64,000 nucleotides of DNA from Chloroflexota bacterium (GTDB lineage Bacteria; Chloroflexota; Dehalococcoidia; DSGV01). The notes beneath the pieces are model-generated. The model saw only the letters and a list, made by a program, of their open reading frames with translations. It ran no database searches and was not told the origin of the DNA. A program made the translations under genes and the position numbers. Position 1 is the stretch's first letter, and each line of letters starts with the position of its first letter. The stretch spans positions 29,270 through 93,269 of the forward strand of contig JAJYLG010000005.1 in the NCBI GenBank assembly GCA_021787985.1, written 5' to 3'. This document shows positions 43,963 to 53,001 of the stretch, one piece after another.

Positions 43963-44032
43963 GGACCGTCGAAGTTCCGCCTGGCTGCACGGCGAGCGGT
44001 TCCGCCCTCTCGCGCCAGGCACGCCCCGCCCC

Positions 44033-44038
44033 TACACT
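44033..44038 (+). promoter_or_regulatory. -10 box of the 44046 hydrolase, leaderless layout
   Basis: TACACT, seven bases, then ATG at 44046. Confidence 0.55.
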
Positions 44039-44045
44039 GCGGGTC

Positions 44046-44846
44046 ATGGACATCCTCACCTTCGACCTCGACGGGTGCACCACGGTAGCCGGCCGAGCAG
44101 GCTCCGGCGCGCCGCTCGTGCTGATCCACGGGCTCGGCGGCAGCCACGAGGACTTCGCGCCGGTGGAGCGCTCCCTGTCCGCGCGGTTCGCCCTGCTGAT
44201 GCCGGACCTGCCGCCATTCGGCGGAAGCGCCTGCGCCGGCGACTGGGCGCCGTCGATGGCGGGCTGGGCGCGGATGGTCGCGGACGCATGCGATCGGCTG
44301 GCCTGGTCGCGCGTCGTGGTGCTGGGCTTCTCCATGGGCGGCGCGGTCGCCATGCAGCTCGCGCGCGATTACCCGCGGCTCGTCCGCGGGCTGATCCTGT
44401 GCAGCACCAGCGTCGCCGTCAACGAGCGCGGCCAGCGCTTCTGGCTCAAGTACGCCGACGCCATCGAGGGGGAAGGTGCGGCGGCCGTCCGTCGCTTCAT
44501 GGAAGGCACCTACACGCCCGGCTTCCTGGAGGCGCACCGCGAGGCGCGCGAGCGCTTCGAGCGCCGCGTCGGCCGCGTCCGGCCGGAGGCCTACGCCGCC
44601 GTGGTGCGATCGGTGTTCCCGTACGACTACACCGAGACGCTGCGCGCGCTTGGCGCGCCTCTGCTGGCGATCGCCGGCTCGGGTGACCCGCTCACGCCGC
44701 CGGCTGCGGCGCGAGGCATCGCCGCGCTCCCCGCCCACGCGGCGGCCGTCGAGGTGCCTGACGCAGCCCACCAGCTCTTCGAGGAGTCGCCCGACCGCGT
44801 CGTGGCGGAGGTGGGGGCGTTCATCGACCGTCTCCCCGAGGCATGA
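44046..44846 (+). CDS. alpha/beta hydrolase
   Basis: 266 residues. It has VLIHGLGGSHEDF (oxyanion loop), MPDLPPFGGS, the nucleophile elbow LGFSMGGAVA (G-x-S-x-G), GSGDPLTPPAAA (Asp) and VPDAAHQLFEESP (His). Not closely similar to the hydrolase at 40057. The start is ATG at 44046, 7 nt after TACACT and without a ribosome binding site. Substrate unknown. Confidence 0.82.
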   Translation: MDILTFDLDGCTTVAGRAGSGAPLVLIHGLGGSHEDFAPVERSLSARFALLMPDLPPFGGSACAGDWAPSMAGWARMVADACDRLAWSRVVVLGFSMGGAVAMQLARDYPRLVRGLILCSTSVAVNERGQRFWLKYADAIEGEGAAAVRRFMEGTYTPGFLEAHREARERFERRVGRVRPEAYAAVVRSVFPYDYTETLRALGAPLLAIAGSGDPLTPPAAARGIAALPAHAAAVEVPDAAHQLFEESPDRVVAEVGAFIDRLPEA

Positions 44847-44875
44847 CGACCATTACCGCAGGAAGGTAGGGCACA

Positions 44876-46000
44876 ATGACGGAGACCGGCAAGGCAGCAT
44901 TCCTGGTTGGACCGCGGCAGCCCCACGAGATCCGGGACGTCCCCCTCCCGGAGGTAGAGCCGGACGGCATCCTGGTTCGCGTCACGGCGGCAGGCGTCTG
45001 CGGCAGTGACCTGCATATCTGGCGCGGCGAGCTGCCGCAGTCGATCTCGTCCGGCGGCCGGGTGCCGGGCCACGAGATGGCGGGACGCGTGGCACGGCTG
45101 GGCAGCAACATCCGCACCGACTCGCTGGGCCAGCCGCTCAAGGAGGGTGATCCCGTCGTCTACGCCTACTTCTACCCGTGCCAGCGCTGCTACACCTGCC
45201 TCAAGGGCCAACTCTACGCCTGCCCGAACAAGTATGGCAAGCCGGCAGCCAGCAAGGTCTCGACGCCGCTGAACGGCGCCTACGCCGAGTACTATTACCT
45301 GCGCCCCGGCCACTTCGTCTTCAAGGTGCCGGACGATCTGTCCGACGAGGTGGTGGCGCCGGTGAACTGCGCGCTGTCGCAGGTCATCTTCGGCCTCAGC
45401 AAGGCCGGGGTCCGCTTCGGCGACACGGTCCTGGTGCAGGGCGCCGGGGGACTGGGCCTGAACGCGACCGCGGTGGCCAAGGACATGGGCGCGGACCGCG
45501 TCATCGTCATCGACGGTGTGAAGCAGCGCCTGGAGCTGGCGAGGCAGTTCGGCGCGGACGAGACGATCGACCTGAACGATTATCCGACGCCCGAGGCGCG
45601 CGTGGGCCGGGTTCGCGACCTCACCAGCGGGCGGGGTGCCGACGTGGTGGCGGAGCTGGTGGGCCTGCCCCAGGCGGTCCCAGAGGGCCTTTCGATGACC
45701 CGCGTCGGCGGGACCTACCTCGAGATCGGCAACATCAGCGCCGGCGCGACCACGACGATCGAGCCCTCGTCGATGTTGACCTTCTCCGCAAGGACCGTCG
45801 TCGGCGTCATCACGTACGACCCGTGGACGCTGCCGGTCGCGCTCGACTTCCTGGTGCGGACCCGCGGGAAGTACCCGATCGGCAAGGTCGTATCGCACAA
45901 GTTCCCGCTGGATAAGATCGACGACGCGTTCCAGCAGGCGGAGTGGCTGAATCGCCAGGGCGACCAGACGAGGGTCACCCGAGCCGTCATCACGCCCTAG
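44876..46000 (+). CDS. zinc-binding MDR-family dehydrogenase
   Basis: A 374-residue medium-chain alcohol/polyol dehydrogenase-type enzyme. Catalytic zinc ligands lie in CGSDLHIW and GHEMAGRV; the structural zinc lobe has four Cys in PCQRCYTCLKGQLYACPN; the NAD(P)-binding motif is QGAGGLGLNA. It could be an alcohol, sorbitol/threonine-like or aldehyde-reducing dehydrogenase; the substrate is not predictable. GGAAGG precedes the ATG. It is 29 nt downstream of a hydrolase and 6 nt ahead of pncC. Confidence 0.88.
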   Translation: MTETGKAAFLVGPRQPHEIRDVPLPEVEPDGILVRVTAAGVCGSDLHIWRGELPQSISSGGRVPGHEMAGRVARLGSNIRTDSLGQPLKEGDPVVYAYFYPCQRCYTCLKGQLYACPNKYGKPAASKVSTPLNGAYAEYYYLRPGHFVFKVPDDLSDEVVAPVNCALSQVIFGLSKAGVRFGDTVLVQGAGGLGLNATAVAKDMGADRVIVIDGVKQRLELARQFGADETIDLNDYPTPEARVGRVRDLTSGRGADVVAELVGLPQAVPEGLSMTRVGGTYLEIGNISAGATTTIEPSSMLTFSARTVVGVITYDPWTLPVALDFLVRTRGKYPIGKVVSHKFPLDKIDDAFQQAEWLNRQGDQTRVTRAVITP

Positions 46001-46006
46001 GCGCGA

Positions 46007-46621
46007 ATGGCGGTGCACCGCGGCGGGCTGAGTGACGCACGACGGCAGGCGCGCGACGCGCTGCGCGAGCTGGCAGCGGCGGGACGCAGCCTGGCGATCG
46101 CCGAGTCGTGCACGGGCGGCATCATCCAGGCGCTGCTGGTCGAGAACCCGGGCGCGTCACGCGTGTTCCGCGGCGGAGTGGTGGCGTACGCGAACGCGCT
46201 CAAGGCGGCGCTCGTGGGCGTGCCGGAGGACCTGCTCGCCGCGCGCGGCGGTGTGGACCGCGATATCGCGACGGCGATGGCCACGGGGATGCGTGAGCGC
46301 TCCGGCGTTGACTTCGCGCTCGGCATCACCGGGATCGCCGGGCCGACCGGCGGCACCGCCGACAAGCCCGTGGGCACCGTCTTTATCGCGCTCGCGCACC
46401 CGGGCGGCACGACCGTGGTCCGGCGCCGCTTCGCGGGCGGCCGCCTCGTCTACCGACATCAGGTCGCCGCCGAGGCGCTGCGGATGGTACGTGGGGCGCT
46501 CAGCCAAACGCCTGGCACGCCTCCGCACTGCAACGCGGCGGCCGGCAACCTGCCCGGAAGCGCGCGGAGAGCCCAACGCGCGACGAGCTGTCGTGGCGAG
46601 CGAGACCCACCCAGATCGTGA
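46007..46621 (+). CDS. pncC: PncC/CinA-C-type nicotinamide mononucleotide deamidase
   Basis: Hydrolyses NMN to NaMN in the pyridine nucleotide cycle. The family signature AESCTGGIIQALLVENPGAS and FRGGVVAYANALK lies near residues 33-70, and GITGIAGPTGGTADKPVGTVF near 108-128. It is 204 residues long, whereas the family usually ends soon after RMVRGAL (residue 165). The last about 40 residues are Arg/Ala/Ser-rich and look like read-through of non-coding sequence, perhaps from loss of the original stop. The start is ATG at 46007, 6 bp after the dehydrogenase. Confidence 0.85.
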   Translation: MAVHRGGLSDARRQARDALRELAAAGRSLAIAESCTGGIIQALLVENPGASRVFRGGVVAYANALKAALVGVPEDLLAARGGVDRDIATAMATGMRERSGVDFALGITGIAGPTGGTADKPVGTVFIALAHPGGTTVVRRRFAGGRLVYRHQVAAEALRMVRGALSQTPGTPPHCNAAAGNLPGSARRAQRATSCRGERDPPRS

Positions 46622-46730
46622 CATCGATACACCCGCGCATCCGACATCCGCGGTACGATGCGAGCGTAAGTGCCGAGCAAACGGGACCTCGGGTCGCCGT
46701 GGCGTTGGCTGTTGTCTTGGAGGGGTGACG

Positions 46731-47534
46731 ATGCGAATGCTTGGATCGAGACGTTCCGCGCGGCCGGCCGCGTGGCAGTCGGGTCTCCGTGCTCGAAGCT
46801 CGGGCGCGGGCCTGCTCATCGCAGCGTTCGCGCTCCCGCTGCTGATCGCGGCCTGCGGAGGCGGCAAGAAGCTGACATTCGACCCGGCCAAAGCCGACAC
46901 CCTGGCACACGCGGCGCTCATCTCGGAGAGCGACCTGCCGGGCTCCGGCTGGAAGGTGACGGAGACGGACCAGTTCAGCGACGGGACTCCCTTCACCTCC
47001 GACACGAGCAGCGCGGCCTGCAAGTCGCTCGATCAGGCCTTCTCGTCGGTCAAGTCGCAATCCGAAGCTGGCCGTGCCGGGCGGGCTGAGAAGGCGTTCG
47101 AGCAGCAGGGGGGGCTGATCCCGACCATCGTCCAGGTCCAGGTGACCATCTTCAAAGACACGAAGGTGCCCTCGTCCGCTCTCGACACGTTCAAGCAAGC
47201 GCTCAACGGCAACGACTTCACCTCCTGCCTCACCGATACGATGAAGCAGGGGTTCGGCAAGGACGCGCCCAGCGCCGGCAACCTCAACCTGAGCGTCAAC
47301 CCGGGCACCGCGGCCGCAAGCGCCCCGCTCAGCGGCGTGGCGAAGGCGTTCGACGTCAGCCTCGCGGCCACCGGCCTCAGCGTGAACATGCACCTGGAAG
47401 CCTACCTCTGGCGCGACGGAAACGCGGGCATCACCGTGTTCCTCTTCGGATCCAAGGACGCCTTGACGTCGAGCCTCGTCAAGACGGTGGTCGACAAGAT
47501 GCAGGCCGGACTCGACCGAGCCGCAAAGCAGTAG
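46731..47534 (+). CDS. lipoprotein, unknown
   Basis: 267 residues. A long basic N-terminus precedes a hydrophobic stretch ending in a lipobox (LIAAC; GGGKK follows Cys), so it is probably exported and lipid-anchored. The mature domain is a mixed alpha/beta, Ser/Thr-rich sequence with two Cys residues (CKSLDQAF; SCLTDT) that could pair. TACGAT at 46654-46659 and GGAGGGG 7 nt before the ATG give a promoter and ribosome binding site. No family is recognised. Confidence 0.7.
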   Translation: MRMLGSRRSARPAAWQSGLRARSSGAGLLIAAFALPLLIAACGGGKKLTFDPAKADTLAHAALISESDLPGSGWKVTETDQFSDGTPFTSDTSSAACKSLDQAFSSVKSQSEAGRAGRAEKAFEQQGGLIPTIVQVQVTIFKDTKVPSSALDTFKQALNGNDFTSCLTDTMKQGFGKDAPSAGNLNLSVNPGTAAASAPLSGVAKAFDVSLAATGLSVNMHLEAYLWRDGNAGITVFLFGSKDALTSSLVKTVVDKMQAGLDRAAKQ

Positions 47535-47578
47535 AAGGGCGACGCTCGGGCCGCACGTCCCTCCAACAACGCCTCGCG

Positions 47579-47707
47579 ATGTCGCGAGATCGACGGTCGG
47601 TCGGTCGGTGCGGCCCGCCGTTCGAGCAGTACGGGCACCTCCAGAGCGAGGAGGCCATTCGCTATGCCGGTGAAATCCTTGACTTCGTCCGTTCTCAGAT
47701 GGCCTGA
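47579..47707 (+). pseudogene. C-terminal relic of a HEPN-domain toxin
   Basis: A short ORF whose last 30 residues, FEQYGHLQSEEAIRYAGEIL and then DFVRSQMA, match the typical end of HEPN proteins. The catalytic RX4-6H region and the N-terminal helices are missing; before residue 13 the sequence runs into a (CGGT)n repeat and non-coding DNA. It overlaps the MNT nucleotidyltransferase ATG (47664) by 44 nt, the usual HEPN-MNT operon order. It is therefore likely a truncated toxin gene left next to an intact antitoxin-like gene. Confidence 0.55.
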
Positions 47708-48032
47708 CCGAGCGACCGTCGACGGCGCGGTGCGACGTTGGGCTGACGAAGCCGTGCGCCGTCGTTGCGACGTCTGGCGCATCGGCTACTTCGGCTCGTA
47801 CGCGCGCGGCGATTGGGGAGTCGGCAGCGATGTGGACCTCGTGATCGTCGTTGCAAGCACCAACCTGCCGTTCGAGCGCCGGGCGCTCGAATGGGACACG
47901 GCGGGGCTTCCAGTGCCCGCCGATCTGCTTGTCTACTCCCGGGCGGAGTGGGAATCGATGGCGGGCAAGAGCCGCTTTCACCGGACGGTCACCCGCGAGG
48001 CGGTGTGGGACTACCAGTCCGAGGCGGCGTAG
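47664..48032 (+). CDS. MNT-type nucleotidyltransferase (HEPN/MNT antitoxin-like)
   Basis: 122 residues. The minimal nucleotidyltransferase core is IGYFGSYARGDWGVGSDVDLVIVV: the GS motif, then Asp residues that bind metal. C-terminal WDTAGLPVPADLLVYSRAEW matches HEPN-partner MNT proteins, which AMPylate the toxin. The ATG at 47664 is within the HEPN relic. With the toxin broken, this may be an orphan or may act elsewhere. It converges on the PCD gene, with a hairpin between. Confidence 0.8.
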   Translation: MPVKSLTSSVLRWPDRATVDGAVRRWADEAVRRRCDVWRIGYFGSYARGDWGVGSDVDLVIVVASTNLPFERRALEWDTAGLPVPADLLVYSRAEWESMAGKSRFHRTVTREAVWDYQSEAA

Positions 48033-48075
48033 GGCTTCCGGATCTGCCGCGCGCCTCGCGGCGGTGCATGGGGCA

Positions 48076-48110
48076 GCGGGCGCCCCCCGCCGCCGGGGGC
48101 GGATGCCCGC
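48076..48110. terminator. two-part GC hairpin between convergent MNT and PCD genes
   Basis: An outer GCGGGC/GCCCGC stem (48076-48081 with 48105-48110) and an inner GCCCCC/GGGGGC stem (48082-48087 with 48095-48100) separated by GGAT. There is no U-tract, so it is a terminator-like hairpin, not a proven intrinsic terminator. Confidence 0.4.
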
Positions 48111-48126
48111 CCGGGGTCGCCGGGCG

Positions 48127-48405
48127 CTATGCCGCCCGGTCGCACGCCTCCGCCATCGCCAGGTCCTTCTCCGTGATCCCGCCGGCGCTGTGCGTCGCGA
48201 GCGTGAGCTCGACGCGGTTGTAGCGGACGCAGATGTCCGGATGGTGATCCGCGCGGTTCGCCGCCTCGGCCACCCGGTTCACGAACGCCACCGCCTCGCT
48301 GAAGTCCCGGAAGCGGTACTCCGCGCGGATCGTGTTCCCGTCACGCGCCCAGCCCTGCAGCCTCTCGATCGCCGCGGCGATCGCCGCATCGCCCAGCAAC
48401 GACAT
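48127..48405 (-). CDS. 4a-hydroxytetrahydrobiopterin dehydratase (PCD/PhhB family)
   Basis: A 92-residue enzyme that dehydrates 4a-hydroxytetrahydropterins. The conserved FVNRVAEAANRADHHPDICVRYNRVELTL block (read in parts, residues about 41-69) contains the paired His of the active site. ATG at 48405 follows GGGAGGTGGATC. The role may be pterin recycling or moonlighting transcriptional coactivation. An inverted repeat at 48443-48462 is upstream. Confidence 0.9.
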   Translation of the reverse strand: MSLLGDAAIAAAIERLQGWARDGNTIRAEYRFRDFSEAVAFVNRVAEAANRADHHPDICVRYNRVELTLATHSAGGITEKDLAMAEACDRAA

Positions 48406-48442
48406 GATCCACCTCCCACCACCGGCGCCGGCTGGGCAGCGC

Positions 48443-48462
48443 AGATCTCGAATCTGAGATCT
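48443..48462. repeat. AT-rich inverted repeat upstream of the PCD gene
   Basis: AGATCTC (48443-48449), six bases, GAGATCT (48456-48462). It is distinctly AT-rich against the GC-rich background and lies between the rmuC stop and the PCD ATG, so it could be an operator or a hairpin. A similar GAGATTTGAGATCC string is at 61368-61381. Confidence 0.35.
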
Positions 48463-48474
48463 CGGACATCCGGC

Positions 48475-49494
48475 TCAGCCTGAGTCTGCCTCTTCCGCGG
48501 CCGGCAGCGCTGCCAGCTCATCCGCCGCCTCCAGCGGCCTGCGCAGGGCGTCGCCTACCCGCTGGCCGCGCCGCTGGAGCTCATCGTACTTCTTGCCCGC
48601 GTTCTGCAGGTGCGTGCCGAGCTGGTCGTAGCCCCTCAAGAACTCGTCGAACTCGCGCGTCATGCGGGCGAGCAGGTCGCGCACCCGCCCCGCCTCCTTC
48701 TGCAGGCGGAATCCGGCCTCGGCGCGCTCCACCATCAGCAGGTAAGCGTACAGGGAGTTCGGCGACGTGATCACCACCCGCTTGCTCAGCGCGTACTCCT
48801 GCAAAGTCTCCTTCCCGGCCAGCTCACCGGGCGTGACCAGCGCGAAGAAGATGGACTCGGCGGGGACGTACAGGAAGGCGACATCCGTCGTGCTTTCGTC
48901 CGGCCGCACGTACTTCGCCACGGCGTCGACGTGGCGGAGGCAGGCCTGATGGGCCTCACGCCGTGCGGCGTTGCGCTCGCTGTCCTCGGTCGCGTCGCGC
49001 AGGCGGGCGAACGCTTCCATCGGGAACTTGGCGTCCACCGGTAGCCAGCGCTCGCCCAGCCGCACCGCGGCGTCGACCGCCGTCCCGTCGCGGAAACGGA
49101 ACTGCCGCGCGTAGAGCTGCTCGGGGAGCACCTCGGACAGCAGTCGCTCGAGCAGGACCTCGCCGAGCGCACCGCGCAGCACGGGAGCGCGCAACAGCCC
49201 GCTGAGCTGGCCGACCTCCGCGCCCACGGCCTGCATGCGCTCAGCCGCGGTGCGCAGTTGACCCAACTCGGTGCCGAGCTGCAGCAGCGTGTGCTGCGCC
49301 GAGCCGAACGTCGCGTGGAGCTGCCCGACCTGCGCCCCAAGCCGCTCTTCGAGCGCGTCGACACGCTGCGCCACGCGCTGGTCGAGCTGTACCACGTGGT
49401 CGGCCAACGACCGCTGCCCCTGCTGCAGTCGCAGCATCACCAGCAACGCCGCGGCCACCGTCACCAGCGCCACCAGCCCGAACACTACCGTCAT
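48475..49494 (-). CDS. rmuC: RmuC-family DNA recombination protein
   Basis: 339 residues. The N-terminus is a transmembrane helix (VFGLVALVTVAAALLVML, residues 3-20), followed by a coiled-coil (QQGQRSLADHVVQLDQRVAQ) and the RmuC nuclease-like fold (LLERLLSEVLPEQLYARQFRF, ERWLPVDAKFPMEAFARL, TTDVAFLYVPAESIFFALV, with further conserved blocks). RmuC limits inversions at short inverted repeats. ATG at 49494 follows GGCGAGGTCG. It is divergent from uvrA. Confidence 0.88.
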   Translation of the reverse strand: MTVVFGLVALVTVAAALLVMLRLQQGQRSLADHVVQLDQRVAQRVDALEERLGAQVGQLHATFGSAQHTLLQLGTELGQLRTAAERMQAVGAEVGQLSGLLRAPVLRGALGEVLLERLLSEVLPEQLYARQFRFRDGTAVDAAVRLGERWLPVDAKFPMEAFARLRDATEDSERNAARREAHQACLRHVDAVAKYVRPDESTTDVAFLYVPAESIFFALVTPGELAGKETLQEYALSKRVVITSPNSLYAYLLMVERAEAGFRLQKEAGRVRDLLARMTREFDEFLRGYDQLGTHLQNAGKKYDELQRRGQRVGDALRRPLEAADELAALPAAEEADSG

Positions 49495-49531
49495 CGCCGC
49501 GACCTCGCCCGTCCGTCTCCCGCCGGTGCCG

Positions 49532-49541
49532 ATGATACACT
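49532..49541. promoter_or_regulatory. overlapping divergent -10 boxes of rmuC and uvrA
   Basis: TATCAT on the minus strand (49537-49532) and TACACT on the plus strand (49536-49541) share two bases. Both point outward: rmuC leftward, uvrA rightward. Confidence 0.45.
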
Positions 49542-49585
49542 GGCATCGCACAACTGTTCGGATGCCAGCTTCCCGGAGTTAGCCC

Positions 49586-52471
49586 GTGCCCCTTGATGCA
49601 ATCATCGTTCGAGGCGCCCGCGAGCATAACCTGAAGAACATCGATGTCGAGATCCCGCGCGACCGGTTGGTCGTGATCACCGGCCTGTCCGGTTCGGGCA
49701 AGTCGTCGCTGGCCTTCGACACGATCTACGCGGAAGGGCAGCGCCGCTACATCGAGTCGCTCGCCGCCTACGCGCGCCAGTTCCTCGGCCAGATGGAGAA
49801 GCCCGACGTGGACTCGATCGACGGGCTCTCGCCGGCGATCTCGATCGACCAGAAGGGAGCTCCGCGCAGCCCGCGTAGCACGGTCGGCACCGTCACCGAG
49901 ATCCACGACTACCTCCGCCTGCTGTTCGCGCGCGCGGGGCGACCCCATTGCCCGAAGTGCGGCCGGTCGATCGAACGGCAAACCGTACAGCAGATCGTGG
50001 ATGCCATCCTGGCCGAGCCGCCCGGCAAGCGGGCGATGCTCCTCGCCCCGGTGATCCGCGACCGCAAGGGCGAGCACTTGCACGTCTTCGAGGATGCCCT
50101 CCGCGCCGGCTTCGTCCGCGCGCGCGTTGACGGCCAGGTGCTGCCGCTGGACGAAGACGTCAACCTGGACAAGAACCGCCGGCACACCATCGAGATCGTG
50201 GTCGACCGTTTCCTGACCGGCCGACAGGAGAACGACGCCGACGTGGTGACGCGCCTCAGCGACAGCGTGGAAACGTCCCTCAAACTGGGTGCCGGCCTGC
50301 TGCTGCTCGCCGTCGACGACGAGGAAGACCGCCTCTACAGCGAGCACTTCGCCTGCCCGAACTGCGGCGTCTCGATCGGAGACCTGGCGCCACGCAACTT
50401 CTCCTTCAACAGCCCGCACGGCGCCTGCCCGGCCTGCACCGGCCTGGGCGTCAAGCTCGAAGTCGACCCGGACCTGGTCATCCCGAACAAGGCGCTCTCG
50501 CTGGCGCAGGGCGCCGTGCAGCCGTGGACCCGCAGCGGCACGTCCGCCAACTGGTACGCACGGCTGCTCGATGCCGTGGCCGACACGCATGGCTTCAGCT
50601 ACACGGCACCGGTCGCGACGCTCCGCTCAGAGCAACTGGAGGTCATCCTCCGTGGCACGGGAGAGCGCGCGATCACCGTGCGCTTCAAGACGCAGTCCGG
50701 CCGGGTGCAGCAGTACGAGACGACCTACGAGGGCGTCATCCCCAACCTGGAACGGCGCTACCTGGAGACCGACTCGGACTGGGTACGTTCCGAGATCGAG
50801 CGCTACATGTCTGCCGCGCCGTGCCCGGCCTGCGCGGGCAAGCGGCTCAAGCCGGAGGCGCTGGCGGTTACGGTGGCCGGCCGCAACATCGCCGAGGTCA
50901 GCGCGATGTCCGTGGTCGAGGCGCTGGCGTGGGTGGCATCGCTCCAGGAGCCCGTGAACCCGCTTTCCCCGCGCGAGCGCGCGATCGCCTATCAGGTGTT
51001 GAAAGAGATCCGCTCCCGCCTGGTCTTCCTCGACGACGTGGGGCTGGACTACCTGACGCTCGACCGCGCGGCGCAGTCTCTGAGCGGCGGCGAGGCGCAG
51101 CGCATCCGGCTCGCCACGCAGATCGGCGCCCACCTGATGGGCGTGCTCTACGTCTGCGACGAGCCATCCGTCGGTCTCCACCCGTCCGACGAGGACCGCC
51201 TGATCCGCACGCTCCACCGCTTGCGCGACTTGGGCAACACGGTCCTCGTGGTGGAGCACGACGAGGCGATGATGCGCGCCGCCGACCACATCATCGACAT
51301 GGGCCCCGGCGCCGGCGAGCACGGCGGGAGACTGGTCGTCGCCGGAACGATCGACGACGTGATGGCCTGCCCGGACTCGCTCACCGGCGCCTATCTGGCC
51401 GGCCGCAAGTCGATCCCCGTGCCACGCCAGCGACGGTCGGGCAACGGCCGCTCGGTCGTGGTGCGTGGCGCGCGCGAGAACAACCTGCGTTCGATCGACG
51501 TGGAGATCCCGCTCGGCCGGTTCGTCTGTGTGACCGGCGTATCCGGCTCGGGCAAGAGCACGCTCGTGAAAGACATCCTGCACCGCCGGCTCGCCCAGGA
51601 GCTGTACGGCGCCAAGGACCGCCCCGGCGCGCACGATGCGATCGAAGGCACCCAGCACATCGACAAGGTCATCGACATCGACCAGTCGCCCATTGGGCGG
51701 ACGCCGCGCAGCAACCCGGCTACGTACACGGGCGCATTCACCCCGGTCCGGGAGCTGTTCGCCAGCGTGCCGGAGGCGCGCATGCGCGGCTACGCGCCGG
51801 GACGCTTCTCCTTCAACGTCAAAGGCGGGCGCTGCGAGGCCTGCGCGGGCGAGGGATACATCGAGATCGAGATGAACTTCCTGCCGAACGTCACCGTACC
51901 CTGCGAGGTATGCAAGGGCCAGCGGTACGACCGCGAGGCGCTCGAAATCCGGTACAAGGGCAAGAACATCGCCGAAGTGCTCGACATGACGGTCGAGACG
52001 GCGCTCGAGTTCTTCGCCAATCAGCCACGCGTCCGCCGCGTCCTGGAAACGCTCGACGCGGTGGGGCTGGGCTACATCCGCCTGGGCCAGCCGGCGACCA
52101 CCCTATCCGGCGGCGAGGCGCAGCGCGTGAAGCTCAGCACCGAGCTCTCGCGACGCGCCACCGGCCGCACGCTCTACATCCTCGACGAGCCGACGACCGG
52201 GCTCGCCTTCGAGGATGTGTCACGGCTGATGCACGTGCTGCAGCGGCTGGTCGGCGCCGGCAACACGGTGCTCGTCATCGAGCACCACCTGGACGTGATC
52301 AAGAACGCCGACTGGATCATCGACCTCGGGCCGCTGGGCGGAGATCGCGGCGGCCAGGTGGTAGCAACGGGCACGCCCGAGGCGATCGCGCGGCACCCCA
52401 CGTCGCTGACCGGCCGCTACCTCCGTCGCGCGCTCGACATCGGCGAGCCGATCGAGGCCGCAGCGATCTGA
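49586..52471 (+). CDS. uvrA: excinuclease ABC subunit A
   Basis: 961 residues, full length. It recognises DNA damage with UvrB in nucleotide excision repair. The first Walker [10 protein letters not shown] is near residue 33 and the second GVSGSGKST near residue 652. Zinc-binding modules are [21 protein letters not shown] with CPACTGLG, and CEACAGEGY with CEVCKG. Two ABC signatures (LSGGEAQRI and LSGGEAQRV) are present. GTG 49586 follows GGAG by 7 nt. Confidence 0.98.
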   Translation: MPLDAIIVRGAREHNLKNIDVEIPRDRLVVITGLSGSGKSSLAFDTIYAEGQRRYIESLAAYARQFLGQMEKPDVDSIDGLSPAISIDQKGAPRSPRSTVGTVTEIHDYLRLLFARAGRPHCPKCGRSIERQTVQQIVDAILAEPPGKRAMLLAPVIRDRKGEHLHVFEDALRAGFVRARVDGQVLPLDEDVNLDKNRRHTIEIVVDRFLTGRQENDADVVTRLSDSVETSLKLGAGLLLLAVDDEEDRLYSEHFACPNCGVSIGDLAPRNFSFNSPHGACPACTGLGVKLEVDPDLVIPNKALSLAQGAVQPWTRSGTSANWYARLLDAVADTHGFSYTAPVATLRSEQLEVILRGTGERAITVRFKTQSGRVQQYETTYEGVIPNLERRYLETDSDWVRSEIERYMSAAPCPACAGKRLKPEALAVTVAGRNIAEVSAMSVVEALAWVASLQEPVNPLSPRERAIAYQVLKEIRSRLVFLDDVGLDYLTLDRAAQSLSGGEAQRIRLATQIGAHLMGVLYVCDEPSVGLHPSDEDRLIRTLHRLRDLGNTVLVVEHDEAMMRAADHIIDMGPGAGEHGGRLVVAGTIDDVMACPDSLTGAYLAGRKSIPVPRQRRSGNGRSVVVRGARENNLRSIDVEIPLGRFVCVTGVSGSGKSTLVKDILHRRLAQELYGAKDRPGAHDAIEGTQHIDKVIDIDQSPIGRTPRSNPATYTGAFTPVRELFASVPEARMRGYAPGRFSFNVKGGRCEACAGEGYIEIEMNFLPNVTVPCEVCKGQRYDREALEIRYKGKNIAEVLDMTVETALEFFANQPRVRRVLETLDAVGLGYIRLGQPATTLSGGEAQRVKLSTELSRRATGRTLYILDEPTTGLAFEDVSRLMHVLQRLVGAGNTVLVIEHHLDVIKNADWIIDLGPLGGDRGGQVVATGTPEAIARHPTSLTGRYLRRALDIGEPIEAAAI

Positions 52472-52544
52472 CACGTCGGCCGGCCGCCGGCGGCTCGCGC
52501 GCGGGACGCCGTCACAGCGCGTAGGAAAGCCGCGATATCGCAAG

Positions 52545-52552
52545 TATATCCT
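52545..52552 (+). promoter_or_regulatory. -10 candidate for the ferredoxin gene
   Basis: TATATC and TATCCT overlap in TATATCCT; TAAAGT at 52556-52561 is a further candidate. The stretch is AT-rich relative to its neighbours. It implies a leader of about 95 nt with AAAGGAGGG at about 52632. Confidence 0.4.
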
Positions 52553-52653
52553 TGCTAAAGTGCTTGTCTCACCTGGTGCCCACACCCACAATGAACGTGC
52601 CGCGCCAGGACGGCCGCACACCCCAAACCGACAAAGGAGGGTACCCGCTCCCG

Positions 52654-52941
52654 ATGGCCTATATCATCACGTCGCCCTGCATCGACGTCATGGACAAGTC
52701 CTGCGTCGAGGTTTGCCCGGTAGACTGCATCCACTTCGACGAGGGCACTGACCGCCAGCTCTTCATCGACCCGGCCGAGTGCATCGACTGCGGCGCGTGC
52801 GAGCCGGCCTGCCCGGTGACCGCGATCTTCGCCGAGGACGACGTGCCCGAGGATCAGAAGGTCTTCGTCGAGATCAACGCCCTTTGGTACAAGGACAAGG
52901 ACTCCGCCCGCGCGAAGACCAACGCATTCCAGCCGGCCTGA
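52654..52941 (+). CDS. fdxA: 7Fe ferredoxin (3Fe-4S/4Fe-4S)
   Basis: A 95-residue electron carrier. Cys9, Cys17 and Cys21 (PCIDVMDKSCVEVCP), with Cys25, plus Cys43-x2-Cys46-x2-Cys49-x3-Cys53 (ECIDCGACEPACP) match FdxA-type ferredoxins. ATG at 52654 was chosen as MAYIITSPC fits family starts; AAAGGAGGG is 12 nt upstream, a long spacing. It ends opposite sbcC with a strong hairpin between. Confidence 0.95.
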   Translation: MAYIITSPCIDVMDKSCVEVCPVDCIHFDEGTDRQLFIDPAECIDCGACEPACPVTAIFAEDDVPEDQKVFVEINALWYKDKDSARAKTNAFQPA

Positions 52942-52964
52942 CACGGGCGACGGAGCATCACGCG

Positions 52965-52995
52965 GGCGGGAGCGCGGCGAGGTCGCGCTCCCGCC
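52965..52995. terminator. bidirectional terminator between fdxA and sbcC
   Basis: A perfect 12-bp stem: GGCGGGAGCGCG (52965-52976) pairs with CGCGCTCCCGCC (52984-52995), with a 7-nt loop. Little U-tract follows on either side. Confidence 0.6.
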
Positions 52996-53001
52996 GCGTT
53001 G

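Noticed and set aside
47591..47612. (CGGT)n tetranucleotide run as a phase-variation tract
   Set aside because: Only about four units, and it lies in the broken HEPN region, so no gene's frame depends on it.
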